DNA from: Chitinophaga vietnamensis
Lineage (GTDB): Bacteria; Bacteroidota; Bacteroidia; Chitinophagales; Chitinophagaceae
NCBI RefSeq assembly: GCF_902167635.1
Contig: NZ_CABHMS010000005.1
Location: 459,484 to 523,483 of the forward strand
Reading direction: 5' to 3'
DNA: 64,000 bases
Below are positions 25,929 through 34,728 of the stretch, one piece after another. Under the pieces are notes generated by a model. That model worked only from the letters and a program-made list of their open reading frames with translations. It was not told the origin of the DNA and did not search any database. The position numbers and the translations under genes were made by a program. Position 1 is the first letter of the stretch, and the number at the start of each line of letters is the position of its first letter.

Positions 25929-26870
25929 ATGTCACATGTTTGGAAAAGTATAGCCGCTACCGTTATCATACTGCTGTCCGTAAGGCCCGTACAGGCACAG
26001 GATACCGCCCGCTACAAAGGCATGACAGTGAACCTGGATGAATTTATCGTTGCCGCTAAACGTATAGGCTTCGACGTTAACAGCTTTATAAAAAGGGTGG
26101 AAGAAGATACCACCTTTTACCGCGCGTTTAAAAACCTGCACATCGTAGGATTCAATTCCGATAACGATATCCGCATATTCGACAAGGCAGGGCAGGTGCA
26201 GGCCTCCCTCAAAAGTCAGACCCATCAACAGATGCAGGGCCGCTGCCGCACCATGCAGGTACTTGATGAAAAAGTGACCGGCGACTTCTACGACCGCAAA
26301 GGCCGATATAACTACTACACAGCCGAACTATATGGCAACCTCTTTTTTACCAAAGGCACCGCCTGCGTAGATGATAACGGTGAATCCACCGAACGCTCCA
26401 GCGGCAGCCTCGCGCGGCATAAATCACAACTCAAGCAACTCATCTTCAATCCCGGCAAACCCATCAGGGGCGTACCGATCGTAGGTACCAAAGTGGCCAT
26501 CTTCAGCGATGAAGTGATCCGCTTCTACGATTTCTCCATCTCCGCACAAAACTATATCGACGGCACCCCCTGCTACGTTTTTACCGCCAAAGCCAAGCCA
26601 GGCCTCAGCCGCATCGATCGGGCCGACGTAGTGATCGACGAACTCGTGACCTGGTTCAACAAAGAAAATTTCGAGATCGTAGGCAGAAAATACGCGCTCT
26701 CCTACAAAACAATGCTCTTCGATTTCAACGTGAAAATGAACGTGCAAATGACCAAACAATTCGGCCTGCTCATCCCCGCCCTCGTTACCTATAGCGGCAC
26801 CTGGAACGTGGCTTTCAAAAAGCGCGAAACCGCCTCGTTCATCGCGAAGTTTTATGATTTTAGCAAGTGA
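25929..26870 (+). CDS. Secreted or periplasmic protein of unknown function
   Basis: 313 aa with a clear signal peptide (residues 1-23, IILLSVRPVQAQ), so exported. I do not recognise the family. The sequence is rich in beta-strand pattern, with segments such as CYVFTAKAKPGLSRIDRADV and VGRKYALSYKTMLFDFNVKM that resemble LolA/LppX-like curved sheets; this is only an impression. The ATG at 25929 places the signal peptide correctly; a longer frame upstream adds an unlikely hydrophobic extension. Its TGA stop is the first three bases of the large palindrome at 26868. Confidence 0.8.
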   Translation: MSHVWKSIAATVIILLSVRPVQAQDTARYKGMTVNLDEFIVAAKRIGFDVNSFIKRVEEDTTFYRAFKNLHIVGFNSDNDIRIFDKAGQVQASLKSQTHQQMQGRCRTMQVLDEKVTGDFYDRKGRYNYYTAELYGNLFFTKGTACVDDNGESTERSSGSLARHKSQLKQLIFNPGKPIRGVPIVGTKVAIFSDEVIRFYDFSISAQNYIDGTPCYVFTAKAKPGLSRIDRADVVIDELVTWFNKENFEIVGRKYALSYKTMLFDFNVKMNVQMTKQFGLLIPALVTYSGTWNVAFKKRETASFIAKFYDFSK

Positions 26871-27089
26871 TTATCGCGAAGGTTGTCTGGCTCAGGATTT
26901 AAGGATTGAAAGGATTACCAGGATTTTCGAATTTATTGATTTTCGGATTTATTGATTTAATCGAAGCGGAGATAAGGTTGTTCATCTCCGCTTCGATTAA
27001 ATCAATAAATCCGAAAATCAATAAATTCGAAAATCCTGGTAATCCTTTCAATCCTTAAATCCTGAGCCAGACAACCTTCGCGATAATCA
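26868..27089. repeat. 222-bp palindrome with perfect 106-bp arms, from stop codon to stop codon
   Basis: The left arm 26868-26973 and right arm 26984-27089 are exact reverse complements over 106 bases with a 10-base loop (26974-26983). The outermost three bases are the TGA stop of the plus-strand gene on one side and the TGA stop of the minus-strand gene on the other; the identity ends exactly there. The arms contain AGGATT/GGATTT-type units, including GATTGAAAGGATTACCAGG, also found at 63935-63953. It would form a very stable bidirectional hairpin. Confidence 0.97.
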
Positions 27090-28727
27090 GTACAACACCG
27101 TCACCATGCCCGTTTTGTGTACCCGCTGGTTGGTGTTGCCATCTGTGTAATCAAGTATCCATACATACGTGCCGATATCGACGGGGCGGCCTTGGTAGGT
27201 GCCGGTCCAAGCGAATTGCGGATCGGTGGTGAAGAAGAGACGGTTGCCCCAACGGTTGTAGATGCTCAATGTGTATTGGTTCATCGGGCAGCGGAAGATG
27301 GGCCGGAAGATATCGTTGCGCCCGTCGCCATTGGGCGTGAAGGCGTTGGGGAAGTAAACGTTGCAGGCGCAGTCACGGAAGTTCACCATCACGGAGTCGG
27401 TAGTTTTACCGCAGGTGTTGTAGGCTACGATGGCATACAGGCCTGCTTTGGTGATGGGATAGAAAGGTACGGTGGTGCTGTCCTGCCATTTGTAGTTGCC
27501 GCCGGCGCCTGCGGGATACAGCGTATAGGGCTCACCGTTACACAGGATGGTATCGCGGCCCAGATTAACGTGCAGGGTGTCATCGTAGCTCACATGGATG
27601 GTATCGGTGGATTCGCATCGCCCGATCTGTGCATGCACCCAGTAGTTGCCGGGCTTGGTCACGTAATAGGTGGCCTGGTCGGAGCCGTCCTGCCAAAGGT
27701 ATTGCCCATTGCCGAAATTGGCGTTGAGCACGAGGAAATTGCCTCTGCAGATGGTGGTATCATTGCCCAGGTGGATCTTGTGCAGGCGGTTATAGTTGAT
27801 GAAGACGGTATCTATTACATTGCAGATATGATTGATCTCTACCAGTGCCCAAACATTGCCTTCATTGCTCACCGTGATAGCTGGCGTAGTGGCGCCGGTG
27901 CTCCATTTCCAGGCGGTGGCCTGCGGTACGTTGGGCGCCAGTGTAATGCTTTCGCCCGGGCATAATAAAGTATCAGGGCCTAATGAAAACGGATAAGGCG
28001 GACCGTTGAAGGTGATGGTCGCCTGTGCATCAATTTCTGCGCATCCTTTCGGGAATACCCGTACGCGGTAGGTGCCGGAGCTGTTTACATCCTGCGTGGG
28101 CTGGGTGTTGCCGGTATTCCATAGATAGGTGCAGTTCTGTGCGGTGGCGTCCAGCGCAATGTGCTGGCCGGTGCACAGCACGAGGTCGGGGCCAAGATCG
28201 ATCTTTGGTATGGGTGTGAAGAATACATTGACAGAATCAGGAATGAGACATCCATTCACTTTCACTTTGTAGGTGATGGAAGTATCGGCCACGATAGAAG
28301 CATTGGTGGAGCTGTCTTGCCAGAGGTATTGCGCACCGGGTATCACGGGGGCCTGTAAGATGATTTTGTTACCCTGGCACAGCGTAGTGTCCTGTGGGCC
28401 TAGCTTCCAGGCGATCGGCGTTACAATGGTGATGGGCTGGACAGTGGTATCAGCCACGCCTTTGCGCCACGCGATGAGTGTATCATTGTAGGTACCTGTG
28501 GTATGATAAACATGCCAGGGATTTTTTTTCCGGGAGGAGTCCGCCACACCGGAGGCGGGATCGCCAAAGAACCATTTTACAGAGTCGATGCCTGCGCTGT
28601 TCCTGATGCCGAAATAAACAGTATCATTTACACAGGTAGAGGAAGTGTTGAACGGCGTTTGCTGTGCGGCGGCATGCCTGGGCAATGCCAGCATAAGTAA
28701 CAGTAAAAGTATGGATAGGCTTCGCAT
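27087..28727 (-). CDS. Secreted PKD-type repeat protein with T9SS type B sorting domain
   Basis: Exported protein of 546 aa for secretion by the type IX system used by gliding Bacteroidota. A signal peptide is at residues 1-21 (LLLLLMLALPRHAAAQ). The body has a PKD-like segment (WFFGDPASGVADSSRKKN) and about five Ig-like repeats with the pattern LGPDTTLC...YLWQDGS...I...G.Y. The C-terminal 90 residues are the gliding-motility-associated (CHU_C, type B) sorting domain: NVYFPNAFTPNGDGRNDIF, YNRWGNRLF and GTYVWILDYTD. It is probably surface-anchored or released. The stop codon lies at the edge of the palindrome. Confidence 0.92.
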   Translation of the reverse strand: MRSLSILLLLLMLALPRHAAAQQTPFNTSSTCVNDTVYFGIRNSAGIDSVKWFFGDPASGVADSSRKKNPWHVYHTTGTYNDTLIAWRKGVADTTVQPITIVTPIAWKLGPQDTTLCQGNKIILQAPVIPGAQYLWQDSSTNASIVADTSITYKVKVNGCLIPDSVNVFFTPIPKIDLGPDLVLCTGQHIALDATAQNCTYLWNTGNTQPTQDVNSSGTYRVRVFPKGCAEIDAQATITFNGPPYPFSLGPDTLLCPGESITLAPNVPQATAWKWSTGATTPAITVSNEGNVWALVEINHICNVIDTVFINYNRLHKIHLGNDTTICRGNFLVLNANFGNGQYLWQDGSDQATYYVTKPGNYWVHAQIGRCESTDTIHVSYDDTLHVNLGRDTILCNGEPYTLYPAGAGGNYKWQDSTTVPFYPITKAGLYAIVAYNTCGKTTDSVMVNFRDCACNVYFPNAFTPNGDGRNDIFRPIFRCPMNQYTLSIYNRWGNRLFFTTDPQFAWTGTYQGRPVDIGTYVWILDYTDGNTNQRVHKTGMVTVLY

Positions 28728-28825
28728 GTATCGACATGGTATAGAAGTACTAAATTATGGAAAAATATAATGTGATTATGTGAAATTTTTGTGTACGCGA
28801 TACCAGGCCGGTATCGTGTACAAGG

Positions 28826-29890
28826 CTATTCTTCCAGTGGCCTGGCCGTAGTGTAGCGTTTCCACTTTTCCAATACTGTGGTGAAGTCGGTGGGCAGCTG
28901 GCTTTCAAAGCGCATCTCCTGGCGCGTGCGTGGATGTATGAACCCGAGCTGCTGTGCATGCAGGGCATGGCGCGGCATGATCTCGAAACAGTTTTCCACA
29001 AACTGTTTGTATTTCGCGAAGATGGTACCTTTTACAATGCGGTTGCCGCCATAGGTATCATCGTTGAAGAGAGAATGTCCGATATGTTGCATATGCACAC
29101 GGATCTGGTGCGTGCGGCCGGTTTCGAGGCGGCATTCGATCAGCGATACATAGTTGTAGCGTTCCAGTACGCGGTAATGGGTGATGGCTTCTTTGCCATG
29201 TTCGCCATCGGGGTAGGCGTCCATGATCTTGCGCAGGCGCTGGTGGCGGCCTACGTGGGCGATCACCGTTCCTTCTTCTTCTTCAAAATCTCCCCATACC
29301 AGCGCAATATACCTGCGATGAACGGTGTGGTCAAAGAATTGTTTGGCGAGATCACTCATCGCCTTTTCTGATTTGGCTACTACCAGCAAGCCGCTGGTGT
29401 TTTTATCGATACGGTGTACGAGGCCGAAACGCGGTATCACCGGCTCTGTAGCTTGTGTTTTATCACCAAGGTACCAGGAGAGGCCATTGACCAGCGTGCC
29501 GGTATAGTTGCCGCATCCCGGGTGTACTACCATGCCGGCGGGTTTGTCGATGATCATCACATCCTCATCTTCATACACAATATTCAAAGGCAATTCTTCC
29601 GGCAGCACTTCGGTGCTCTCCGGGTTTTTGTTGGAGTACACGATGATCCTGTCCAGCGGTCTTATCTTGTAGTTAGACTTAACGGGTTTGTCGTTGACGA
29701 GCACCATTTCGCTATCGAGGGCTTGTTGTATTTTATTGCGGGTGGCGCCTTCGATACGGTTAGTGAGGAATTTGTCAATACGGACAGGCTCCTGGCCTTT
29801 GTCTACCACCATATTGATCTTCTCATACAGTTCTTCACTGCCATCGCCGTTTTCCAGCTCGTCTTCCAGTTCCAGCAATTCTTCCGCCAT
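28826..29890 (-). CDS. RluD-family 23S rRNA pseudouridine synthase
   Basis: 354-aa enzyme that isomerises uridine to pseudouridine in RNA. An acidic N-terminus precedes an S4 RNA-binding domain (VRIDKFLTNRIEGATRNKIQ, about residues 37-95) and the RluA/RluD catalytic domain with GLVHRIDKNTSGLLVVAKS, where the Asp is catalytic, and ETGRTHQIRVHM. I chose the ATG at 29890 because a -7 box (TACCTTTG, 29913-29906) lies just upstream; the frame is open further, but that part overlaps lipB's promoter. It is divergent from lipB. Confidence 0.94.
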   Translation of the reverse strand: MAEELLELEDELENGDGSEELYEKINMVVDKGQEPVRIDKFLTNRIEGATRNKIQQALDSEMVLVNDKPVKSNYKIRPLDRIIVYSNKNPESTEVLPEELPLNIVYEDEDVMIIDKPAGMVVHPGCGNYTGTLVNGLSWYLGDKTQATEPVIPRFGLVHRIDKNTSGLLVVAKSEKAMSDLAKQFFDHTVHRRYIALVWGDFEEEEGTVIAHVGRHQRLRKIMDAYPDGEHGKEAITHYRVLERYNYVSLIECRLETGRTHQIRVHMQHIGHSLFNDDTYGGNRIVKGTIFAKYKQFVENCFEIMPRHALHAQQLGFIHPRTRQEMRFESQLPTDFTTVLEKWKRYTTARPLEE

Positions 29891-29905
29891 TAATATAAAT
29901 TTTTG

Positions 29906-29923
29906 CAAAGGTACGTATCTTTG
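29906..29923. promoter_or_regulatory. Overlapping divergent -7 boxes for the RluD-type gene and lipB
   Basis: The minus-strand TACCTTTG (29913-29906) and plus-strand TATCTTTG (29916-29923) both fit TAnnTTTG and are separated by two bases. The lipB ATG lies seven bases after its box. Polymerase binding at the two promoters would be mutually exclusive. Confidence 0.6.
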
Positions 29924-29930
29924 CGGGCTA

Positions 29931-30632
29931 ATGAGTAAACAACAGATTGTAGTAAGAGAACTCGGCATTATCGGTTACCAGGAAGCCTGGGATTACCAGG
30001 AGCAGTTGTTGAAAGATAATGTACAACGCAAGATGCAGCCTGGAGGCGCTCCCACCTCTCATTACCTGCTCTTCTGCGAACATCCTCCCGTATATACGAT
30101 AGGTAAAAGCGGTCATATCGAACACTTGCTGCTCAACGAAGCGCAGCTGGCAGAAAAAGGTATCGGCTTTTTTAATACCAACCGTGGCGGCGATATTACG
30201 TTTCATGGGCCCGGACAAATCGTAGCTTATCCCATCCTCGACCTGGAGCTGTTTTACCGCGATCTAGGTAAATATTTGCGCAATTTGGAAGAGGTCGTGA
30301 TCCGCACATTGGCAGAATATGGCGTGAAGGGCGATCGCTCCGCGGGAGAAACCGGCGTGTGGCTGGACCCTCAGCATTTACCGCTCGCCCGTAAGATATG
30401 CGCCATGGGCGTACGTTGCAGCCGCTGGGTTACCATGCACGGCTTTGCATTGAATGCAAATACTCCGCTTACTTACTTCGATAATATCATTCCCTGTGGT
30501 ATCAGCGGCAAACAGGTAGCTGCACTCAACCGCGAGCTAGGCCACGATGTGAACATAGCTGAGGTGAAAAGCAAGCTGGTAAAGCATTTCGGAGAAGTGT
30601 TCGAAGCGGAGATGATTACATCCGGTAATTGA
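29931..30632 (+). CDS. lipB: Octanoyl-[ACP]:protein N-octanoyltransferase LipB
   Basis: Transfers octanoate from acyl carrier protein to the lipoyl domains of 2-oxoacid dehydrogenases, the first step of lipoate synthesis. The 233-aa product has the family motifs GGDITFHGPGQIVAYPI, RKICAMGVRCSRWVTMHGFALN (with the catalytic Lys) and IPCGISGK (with the catalytic Cys). The start at 29931 (MSKQQIVVREL) is preceded by TATCTTTG seven bases upstream. The 3' end overlaps the convergent gene at 30616 by 17 bases. Confidence 0.96.
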   Translation: MSKQQIVVRELGIIGYQEAWDYQEQLLKDNVQRKMQPGGAPTSHYLLFCEHPPVYTIGKSGHIEHLLLNEAQLAEKGIGFFNTNRGGDITFHGPGQIVAYPILDLELFYRDLGKYLRNLEEVVIRTLAEYGVKGDRSAGETGVWLDPQHLPLARKICAMGVRCSRWVTMHGFALNANTPLTYFDNIIPCGISGKQVAALNRELGHDVNIAEVKSKLVKHFGEVFEAEMITSGN

Positions 30633-31341
30633 GCGGAATAAAGAAATTCCATTTCTCTTTCAGTTTACCATCTTCATACAGTTCGAAATTGAACCATCCG
30701 GCATGCAGGAAGATAGCTTTTTCCAGGATGAGGGAGGTGGCTTTCACATGCTCTATATCAAACAGGTAAGTGCCGTTGGATTCGAAGAACTTCACAGAGT
30801 ACCTTTTCTGCAAAGCCTCTGGCAGCTTGATGTTTACGTTACCGTCGGCGGTAGTGTAGATGAAGTTCGACGGGTGCCATACAATCCTTTCAGCCTCTTT
30901 ATTTTCTTGTTCTTTGCCGCGCATGCCTCTGGCGGCGTCTTTGATATCGGCGTATTGCAATTTCTGGTCGGCGCGGAAAAGGCTGTCGGTTACGGCCAGC
31001 ATGGTTTTACTAAAGAGGAAACGGCCATTGTTGAACAGGATGAAGAGGCGGTAATAGTTGGTGCCTGGCAATGGTTTATTATCGAGGTAAGCGTTGCGCA
31101 GGTTGTTGGGCGCCACGGCATAGCCAATGGTATTGAAGTTCAGGACACTGTCGAGCGACCGCTGGATGCCGATCTCTTTAACGTCGCGAAAGCCGGATAT
31201 CCAGTCCAGCTGGATCTTGCCCGTCTTGATAACGGCGGAAAACTGTGGCAGTACTGGCGCCGTTTGCTCCTGTGCCTTCGTGGCAAATGCTGTCAATAAT
31301 AACAATCCGATAGCAATAAAAAATCTCACTGCTTGCTTCAT
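30616..31341 (-). CDS. Exported protein with fibronectin-III-like segment, function unknown
   Basis: 241 aa. The ATG at 31341 gives a clean signal peptide (MKQAVRFFIAIGLLLLTAFA...KAQ). The next 90 residues (IQLDWISGFRDVKEIGIQRS, then NYYRLFILFNNGRFLFSKTM) look like the single Fn3-type domain common in Bacteroidota secreted proteins. No sorting domain or catalytic motif is seen. It overlaps lipB tail to tail by 17 bases, an unusually tight convergent arrangement without a terminator between them. Confidence 0.8.
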   Translation of the reverse strand: MKQAVRFFIAIGLLLLTAFATKAQEQTAPVLPQFSAVIKTGKIQLDWISGFRDVKEIGIQRSLDSVLNFNTIGYAVAPNNLRNAYLDNKPLPGTNYYRLFILFNNGRFLFSKTMLAVTDSLFRADQKLQYADIKDAARGMRGKEQENKEAERIVWHPSNFIYTTADGNVNIKLPEALQKRYSVKFFESNGTYLFDIEHVKATSLILEKAIFLHAGWFNFELYEDGKLKEKWNFFIPLNYRM

Positions 31342-31404
31342 ACAAAAATCCGTATCTCTTAAAGTTGGCAAAAATACAAACCGTTCAAATATAACGAACA
31401 GTTT

Positions 31405-32292
31405 TTAAAAGGATAAAACGCCGGGAGTTTGTGAAAGATTGCCCTGAAGGCCTCCGGTATGGATCAGCAATACCTTGCTGCCGGCCGGAAACGCTTGCTG
31501 CTGGAGCATTTCCCGGAAAGCCATCACCAATTTACCGGTATAGATAATATCGGTAGGGATAGCGGTTTCAGCATAAAGATGGTTCATGAAATCGATGAGG
31601 CCGGGGCTGATTTTTGCATAGCCGCCGCCGTGATAGTCGTGCAATAGCTCCCAAGTGGCGCTGGCAGTGGGTTTGAGCAGATCGGTGATTTCTTTTTCAA
31701 GGTATTGGGCGCCTTTGAGCACGGCTACGCCCATCACGTGTTGCTGTGGCAATGCGCTGTTAATCAGCCCTGCAAGGGTAGTGCCGGTGCCTGTTGCACA
31801 AAGGATATGCGTGAAATCGCCGGTAGGGAAGAGGGAGAGGATTTCTTCGCAACCGAGCGCCCCAAGGGCATTGTGGCCGCCTTCAGGGATCACATAATAG
31901 TTATCGGTAAGGCCGGTGATGCGCGTGGTATCGGCTTTGGAGTGATAGTCAGTTCTGGGAACAAAGATCAGGTGCATGCCATTTTCCTGTGCCTGTATAA
32001 GGGTATGACTCAGCACCGGAGCGCGTTCCCCGCGTATGATCCCTACGCTTTTCAATCCTGCAATATTACAAGCTACAGCAGTAGCGGCAATATGATTGGA
32101 ATAGGCACCGCCAAAAGTGACGATCGTATCTTTTCCTGCCGCCTTTGCCGCTTCCAGATTATGTTTCAGCTTGAACCATTTGTTACCGGATATCTCGGGG
32201 TGCAGCAGGTCCAGACGCAGCATGGCAGCGCTGATGGAGGCCGGCATCCAGCTGCGAAATGATTGCAGGGTGATGTTGCTGTAAGAAAACAT
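31405..32292 (-). CDS. PLP-dependent ACC deaminase/D-cysteine desulfhydrase family protein
   Basis: Fold-type II PLP enzyme of 295 aa. The PLP Lys is in SGNKWFKLKHNL near residue 40, and the Asn-binding loop is FGGAYSNHIAATA. The C-terminal KVLLIHTGGLQG matches the family end. Members act on 1-aminocyclopropane-1-carboxylate, D-cysteine or related amino acids, and the substrate cannot be fixed from sequence. It follows the fucosidase gene in the same direction after 61 bases, but no functional link is evident. Confidence 0.88.
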   Translation of the reverse strand: MFSYSNITLQSFRSWMPASISAAMLRLDLLHPEISGNKWFKLKHNLEAAKAAGKDTIVTFGGAYSNHIAATAVACNIAGLKSVGIIRGERAPVLSHTLIQAQENGMHLIFVPRTDYHSKADTTRITGLTDNYYVIPEGGHNALGALGCEEILSLFPTGDFTHILCATGTGTTLAGLINSALPQQHVMGVAVLKGAQYLEKEITDLLKPTASATWELLHDYHGGGYAKISPGLIDFMNHLYAETAIPTDIIYTGKLVMAFREMLQQQAFPAGSKVLLIHTGGLQGNLSQTPGVLSF

Positions 32293-32353
32293 AAGATGAA
32301 ATACTAATAAGGAGATGGCCGCCCCGTTTCGCGGCCGGCCATCCTCAATCTGT

Positions 32354-33694
32354 TTATTCGTTGGTCAGAAATCCGCCTTTACCACGGTATAACTTCACAG
32401 GTTTATCCAGTTGTACTTTTAAAACGGTAACGTATTTGTCCTGTACGTTTTCCGGTACATCGATGTAAACCAGCCCTGGTACAGGGCTCCAGGATATCTT
32501 GCCTACTACTTTGTGCGTTAGCTTGGTACCATTGCCTACTACACTGATATCTTTGATAGCGTTATTGAGCCCTTTGATCACTACCTGGCCACTGGTTTTG
32601 CCGGGGAGGAAGAGATACAGGGTGCTGGAATCTTTCGACAGGGTAGTAGGGCCATAGAAGTGGCCTTGCGGGATGCCGCCGATAGTGTTGAAGATCGCTT
32701 CTCCATTCTTTTTATTCCAGGCGCCGAGTTCTTTCAGCACATGCACTTGCTCTGCCGGGATGCTGCCATCGGCCCTGGGGCCTATATCCAGCAGGAGGTT
32801 ACCGCCATTGCTCACGGCATCAACGAAGATGGTGATGATCTCGTAAGGCGTTTTCCAGTTGGTATCCTGTGGCTGCCAGCCCCAGTTGTTGTTGATGGTC
32901 ATGCACAGCTCCCACCAGTGATAATGCGGGCGCGTAACGGGGAAGTTCTGTTCTGGCGTATCGTAATCGCCATAGCCCTGTAAACGGCCATTGATAATGG
33001 TATTCGGGTTATGGGTGGTGAGCATGTTGCGCATTTTGGCGGCTTCCCATTCATCGGCGGAGTGTTCCCAATCGCCGTCAAACCACCACAGGTCGGGGTT
33101 GAAGCGGTTCATCACTTCTGCCATTTGTCCTTCATAGAATTTGAGGAAGCGCTGCCAGCGGGCCGGGTCGTTCTTGATTTCATACCGGTTGCTGTCTTTC
33201 AGGAACTGCGGATAATCCGGATAGCTCCAGTCGATCAGGGAAAAGTAGGCACCACATTTGATACTATCGCGGCGCAATGCGGCGTAGAGGGGCGTGAGCA
33301 CATCTCTTTTGGCGGGCGTGCCGCTGGCTACATTGAGCTTACCGAATTTGCTGTCCCACAGGGCCACGCCATCATGGTGTTTGGTGGTCATGACTGCATA
33401 GCGGGCGCCTGATTCTTTGATAAGGTCGGCCCAGGCTTGCGGGTTGTAATTGGCCGCGGTAAAGCCTTTGAGCTGCTTCATGTAATCAGGGTAAGCGATT
33501 TTTTTGTTGTGGAAAGACCAGGATTCATCGATTCCGTTAACGGAGTAGATGCCCCAGTGGATAAAGATGCCCAGCTTGGCATCGGCAAACCACTGCATTT
33601 TCGATTGAATGTCTTGCGGATTGGTTTTCTGTTGCGCCCTGGCGCTTGAGAAAAGCTGCATGGCACAGGCTCCCAGCACTAATAATCTTTTCAT
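32354..33694 (-). CDS. Alpha-L-fucosidase, glycoside hydrolase family 29
   Basis: Exported enzyme of 446 aa that removes alpha-linked L-fucose from glycans. Signal peptide residues are about 1-21 (MQLFSSARAQ). The GH29 landmarks are FIHWGIYSV (about 44-52), KHHDGVALWDSKF and the nucleophile region NPDLWWFDGDWE. The C-terminal 90 residues form the usual beta-sandwich. I prefer the ATG at 33694 because it starts a complete signal peptide; an upstream ATG at 33733 would add 13 residues. A nested inverted repeat lies in its promoter region. Confidence 0.92.
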   Translation of the reverse strand: MKRLLVLGACAMQLFSSARAQQKTNPQDIQSKMQWFADAKLGIFIHWGIYSVNGIDESWSFHNKKIAYPDYMKQLKGFTAANYNPQAWADLIKESGARYAVMTTKHHDGVALWDSKFGKLNVASGTPAKRDVLTPLYAALRRDSIKCGAYFSLIDWSYPDYPQFLKDSNRYEIKNDPARWQRFLKFYEGQMAEVMNRFNPDLWWFDGDWEHSADEWEAAKMRNMLTTHNPNTIINGRLQGYGDYDTPEQNFPVTRPHYHWWELCMTINNNWGWQPQDTNWKTPYEIITIFVDAVSNGGNLLLDIGPRADGSIPAEQVHVLKELGAWNKKNGEAIFNTIGGIPQGHFYGPTTLSKDSSTLYLFLPGKTSGQVVIKGLNNAIKDISVVGNGTKLTHKVVGKISWSPVPGLVYIDVPENVQDKYVTVLKVQLDKPVKLYRGKGGFLTNE

Positions 33695-33699
33695 TGTCC

Positions 33700-33763
33700 C
33701 GATTAAAACGTATTTAAAATAAGTGTTCTTCACAAAAAGAAAGTGTGAAAATAGTTTTAATCG
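33700..33763. promoter_or_regulatory. Nested inverted repeats between fucosidase and nucleotidyltransferase genes
   Basis: CGATTAAAAC (33700-33709) and GTTTTAATCG (33754-33763) are perfect inverse copies, and inside them TTCACA (33729-33734) and TGTGAA (33744-33749) form a second pair. The position in a divergent intergenic region suggests regulator binding. This is inference only. Confidence 0.4.
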
Positions 33764-33825
33764 TTTAAATTTATCGCCAATATTTTAGGTAAATAGTTGA
33801 AAATTATAAAACTAATATCAAAAAG

Positions 33826-34728
33826 ATGCAACCGACTTTATTGATTCTGGCGGCCGGAATGGCCAGTCGATACGGCAGTTTGAAGCAAATCCAGCAATTT
33901 GGCCCCAGTGGAGAAACAATCATTGATTATTCTATCTACGATGCCATCCGCGCCGGTTTCGGGAAAATAGTATTTATTATCCGCGAAAATTTTGCAGCCG
34001 AGTTCAAAGAAATTTTTGAACCCAAGCTGAAAGGCCGTGTGGCAACGGATTATGTATACCAGGAAATGAATGCATTTGTGGGCGGACATGCCGTTCCGGC
34101 CGACAGGACCAAGCCCTGGGGGACTGCACATGCAGTGTTATGCGCCAAGAACGCCATCAACGAGCCATTTGCGGTGATTAACGCGGATGATTTCTACGGC
34201 GCAGATGCTTTTGTGAAGATGGCAGCCTTCCTCAATGGAGAGTGCAAATCCGATATCTACAGCGTGGTAGGTTATGAGCTGGGAAAAACGATCAGTGAAC
34301 ATGGTTCCGTTTCCCGCGGCGTATGCGCAGTAGATGCCAGCGGTAACCTCTCTGCGATCAACGAACGTACAAAGATCTATACAGATAATGGCCAGATCGT
34401 TTACGAAGAGGCCGATGGCAGCAAACACCCGCTGCCAGCCACTACTCCGGTATCCATGAACTTCTGGGGTTTTGACCCCAGCGTGTTCACGCTGAGCCAG
34501 GAACTGTTCAACGAGTTCCTCGATAAAAATATCGGCAATCCGAAATCAGAGTTCTTTATTCCGATCGTTGCCGACGAATTTATCCGTCGTGGCAAAGGTC
34601 AGGTAAAGGTATTGCCTACCAGCTCTCAATGGTTTGGCGTTACTTACAAGGAAGATGCGCCAGGCGTGCAGGCTTCCCTGTCGGCCCTGGTTCAACAAGG
34701 TGCATATCCCGACAATTTATGGAAATAA
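33826..34728 (+). CDS. Sugar-1-phosphate nucleotidyltransferase family protein
   Basis: NTP-transferase of 300 aa that should make a nucleotide-sugar from a sugar-1-phosphate. The N-terminal signature LLILAAGMASRYGSLKQIQQF is a variant of the GxGxRxxxLTxxxPK loop, and the metal-binding motif is INADDFYG. The last base of its stop TAA is the first base of the next gene's ATG, and that gene encodes a sugar-kinase-like protein. The pair suggests a salvage route in which a free sugar is phosphorylated at C1 and then activated, as with NahK- or AmgK-like kinases and their partner transferases. The actual sugar is unknown. Confidence 0.88.
   Translation: MQPTLLILAAGMASRYGSLKQIQQFGPSGETIIDYSIYDAIRAGFGKIVFIIRENFAAEFKEIFEPKLKGRVATDYVYQEMNAFVGGHAVPADRTKPWGTAHAVLCAKNAINEPFAVINADDFYGADAFVKMAAFLNGECKSDIYSVVGYELGKTISEHGSVSRGVCAVDASGNLSAINERTKIYTDNGQIVYEEADGSKHPLPATTPVSMNFWGFDPSVFTLSQELFNEFLDKNIGNPKSEFFIPIVADEFIRRGKGQVKVLPTSSQWFGVTYKEDAPGVQASLSALVQQGAYPDNLWK

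Noticed and set aside
32354-33733. Lipoprotein reading of the fucosidase start (LGAC at residues 7-10)
   Set aside because: The hydrophobic stretch before the Cys is too short for a lipobox; a normal signal peptide ending at ARAQ fits better.
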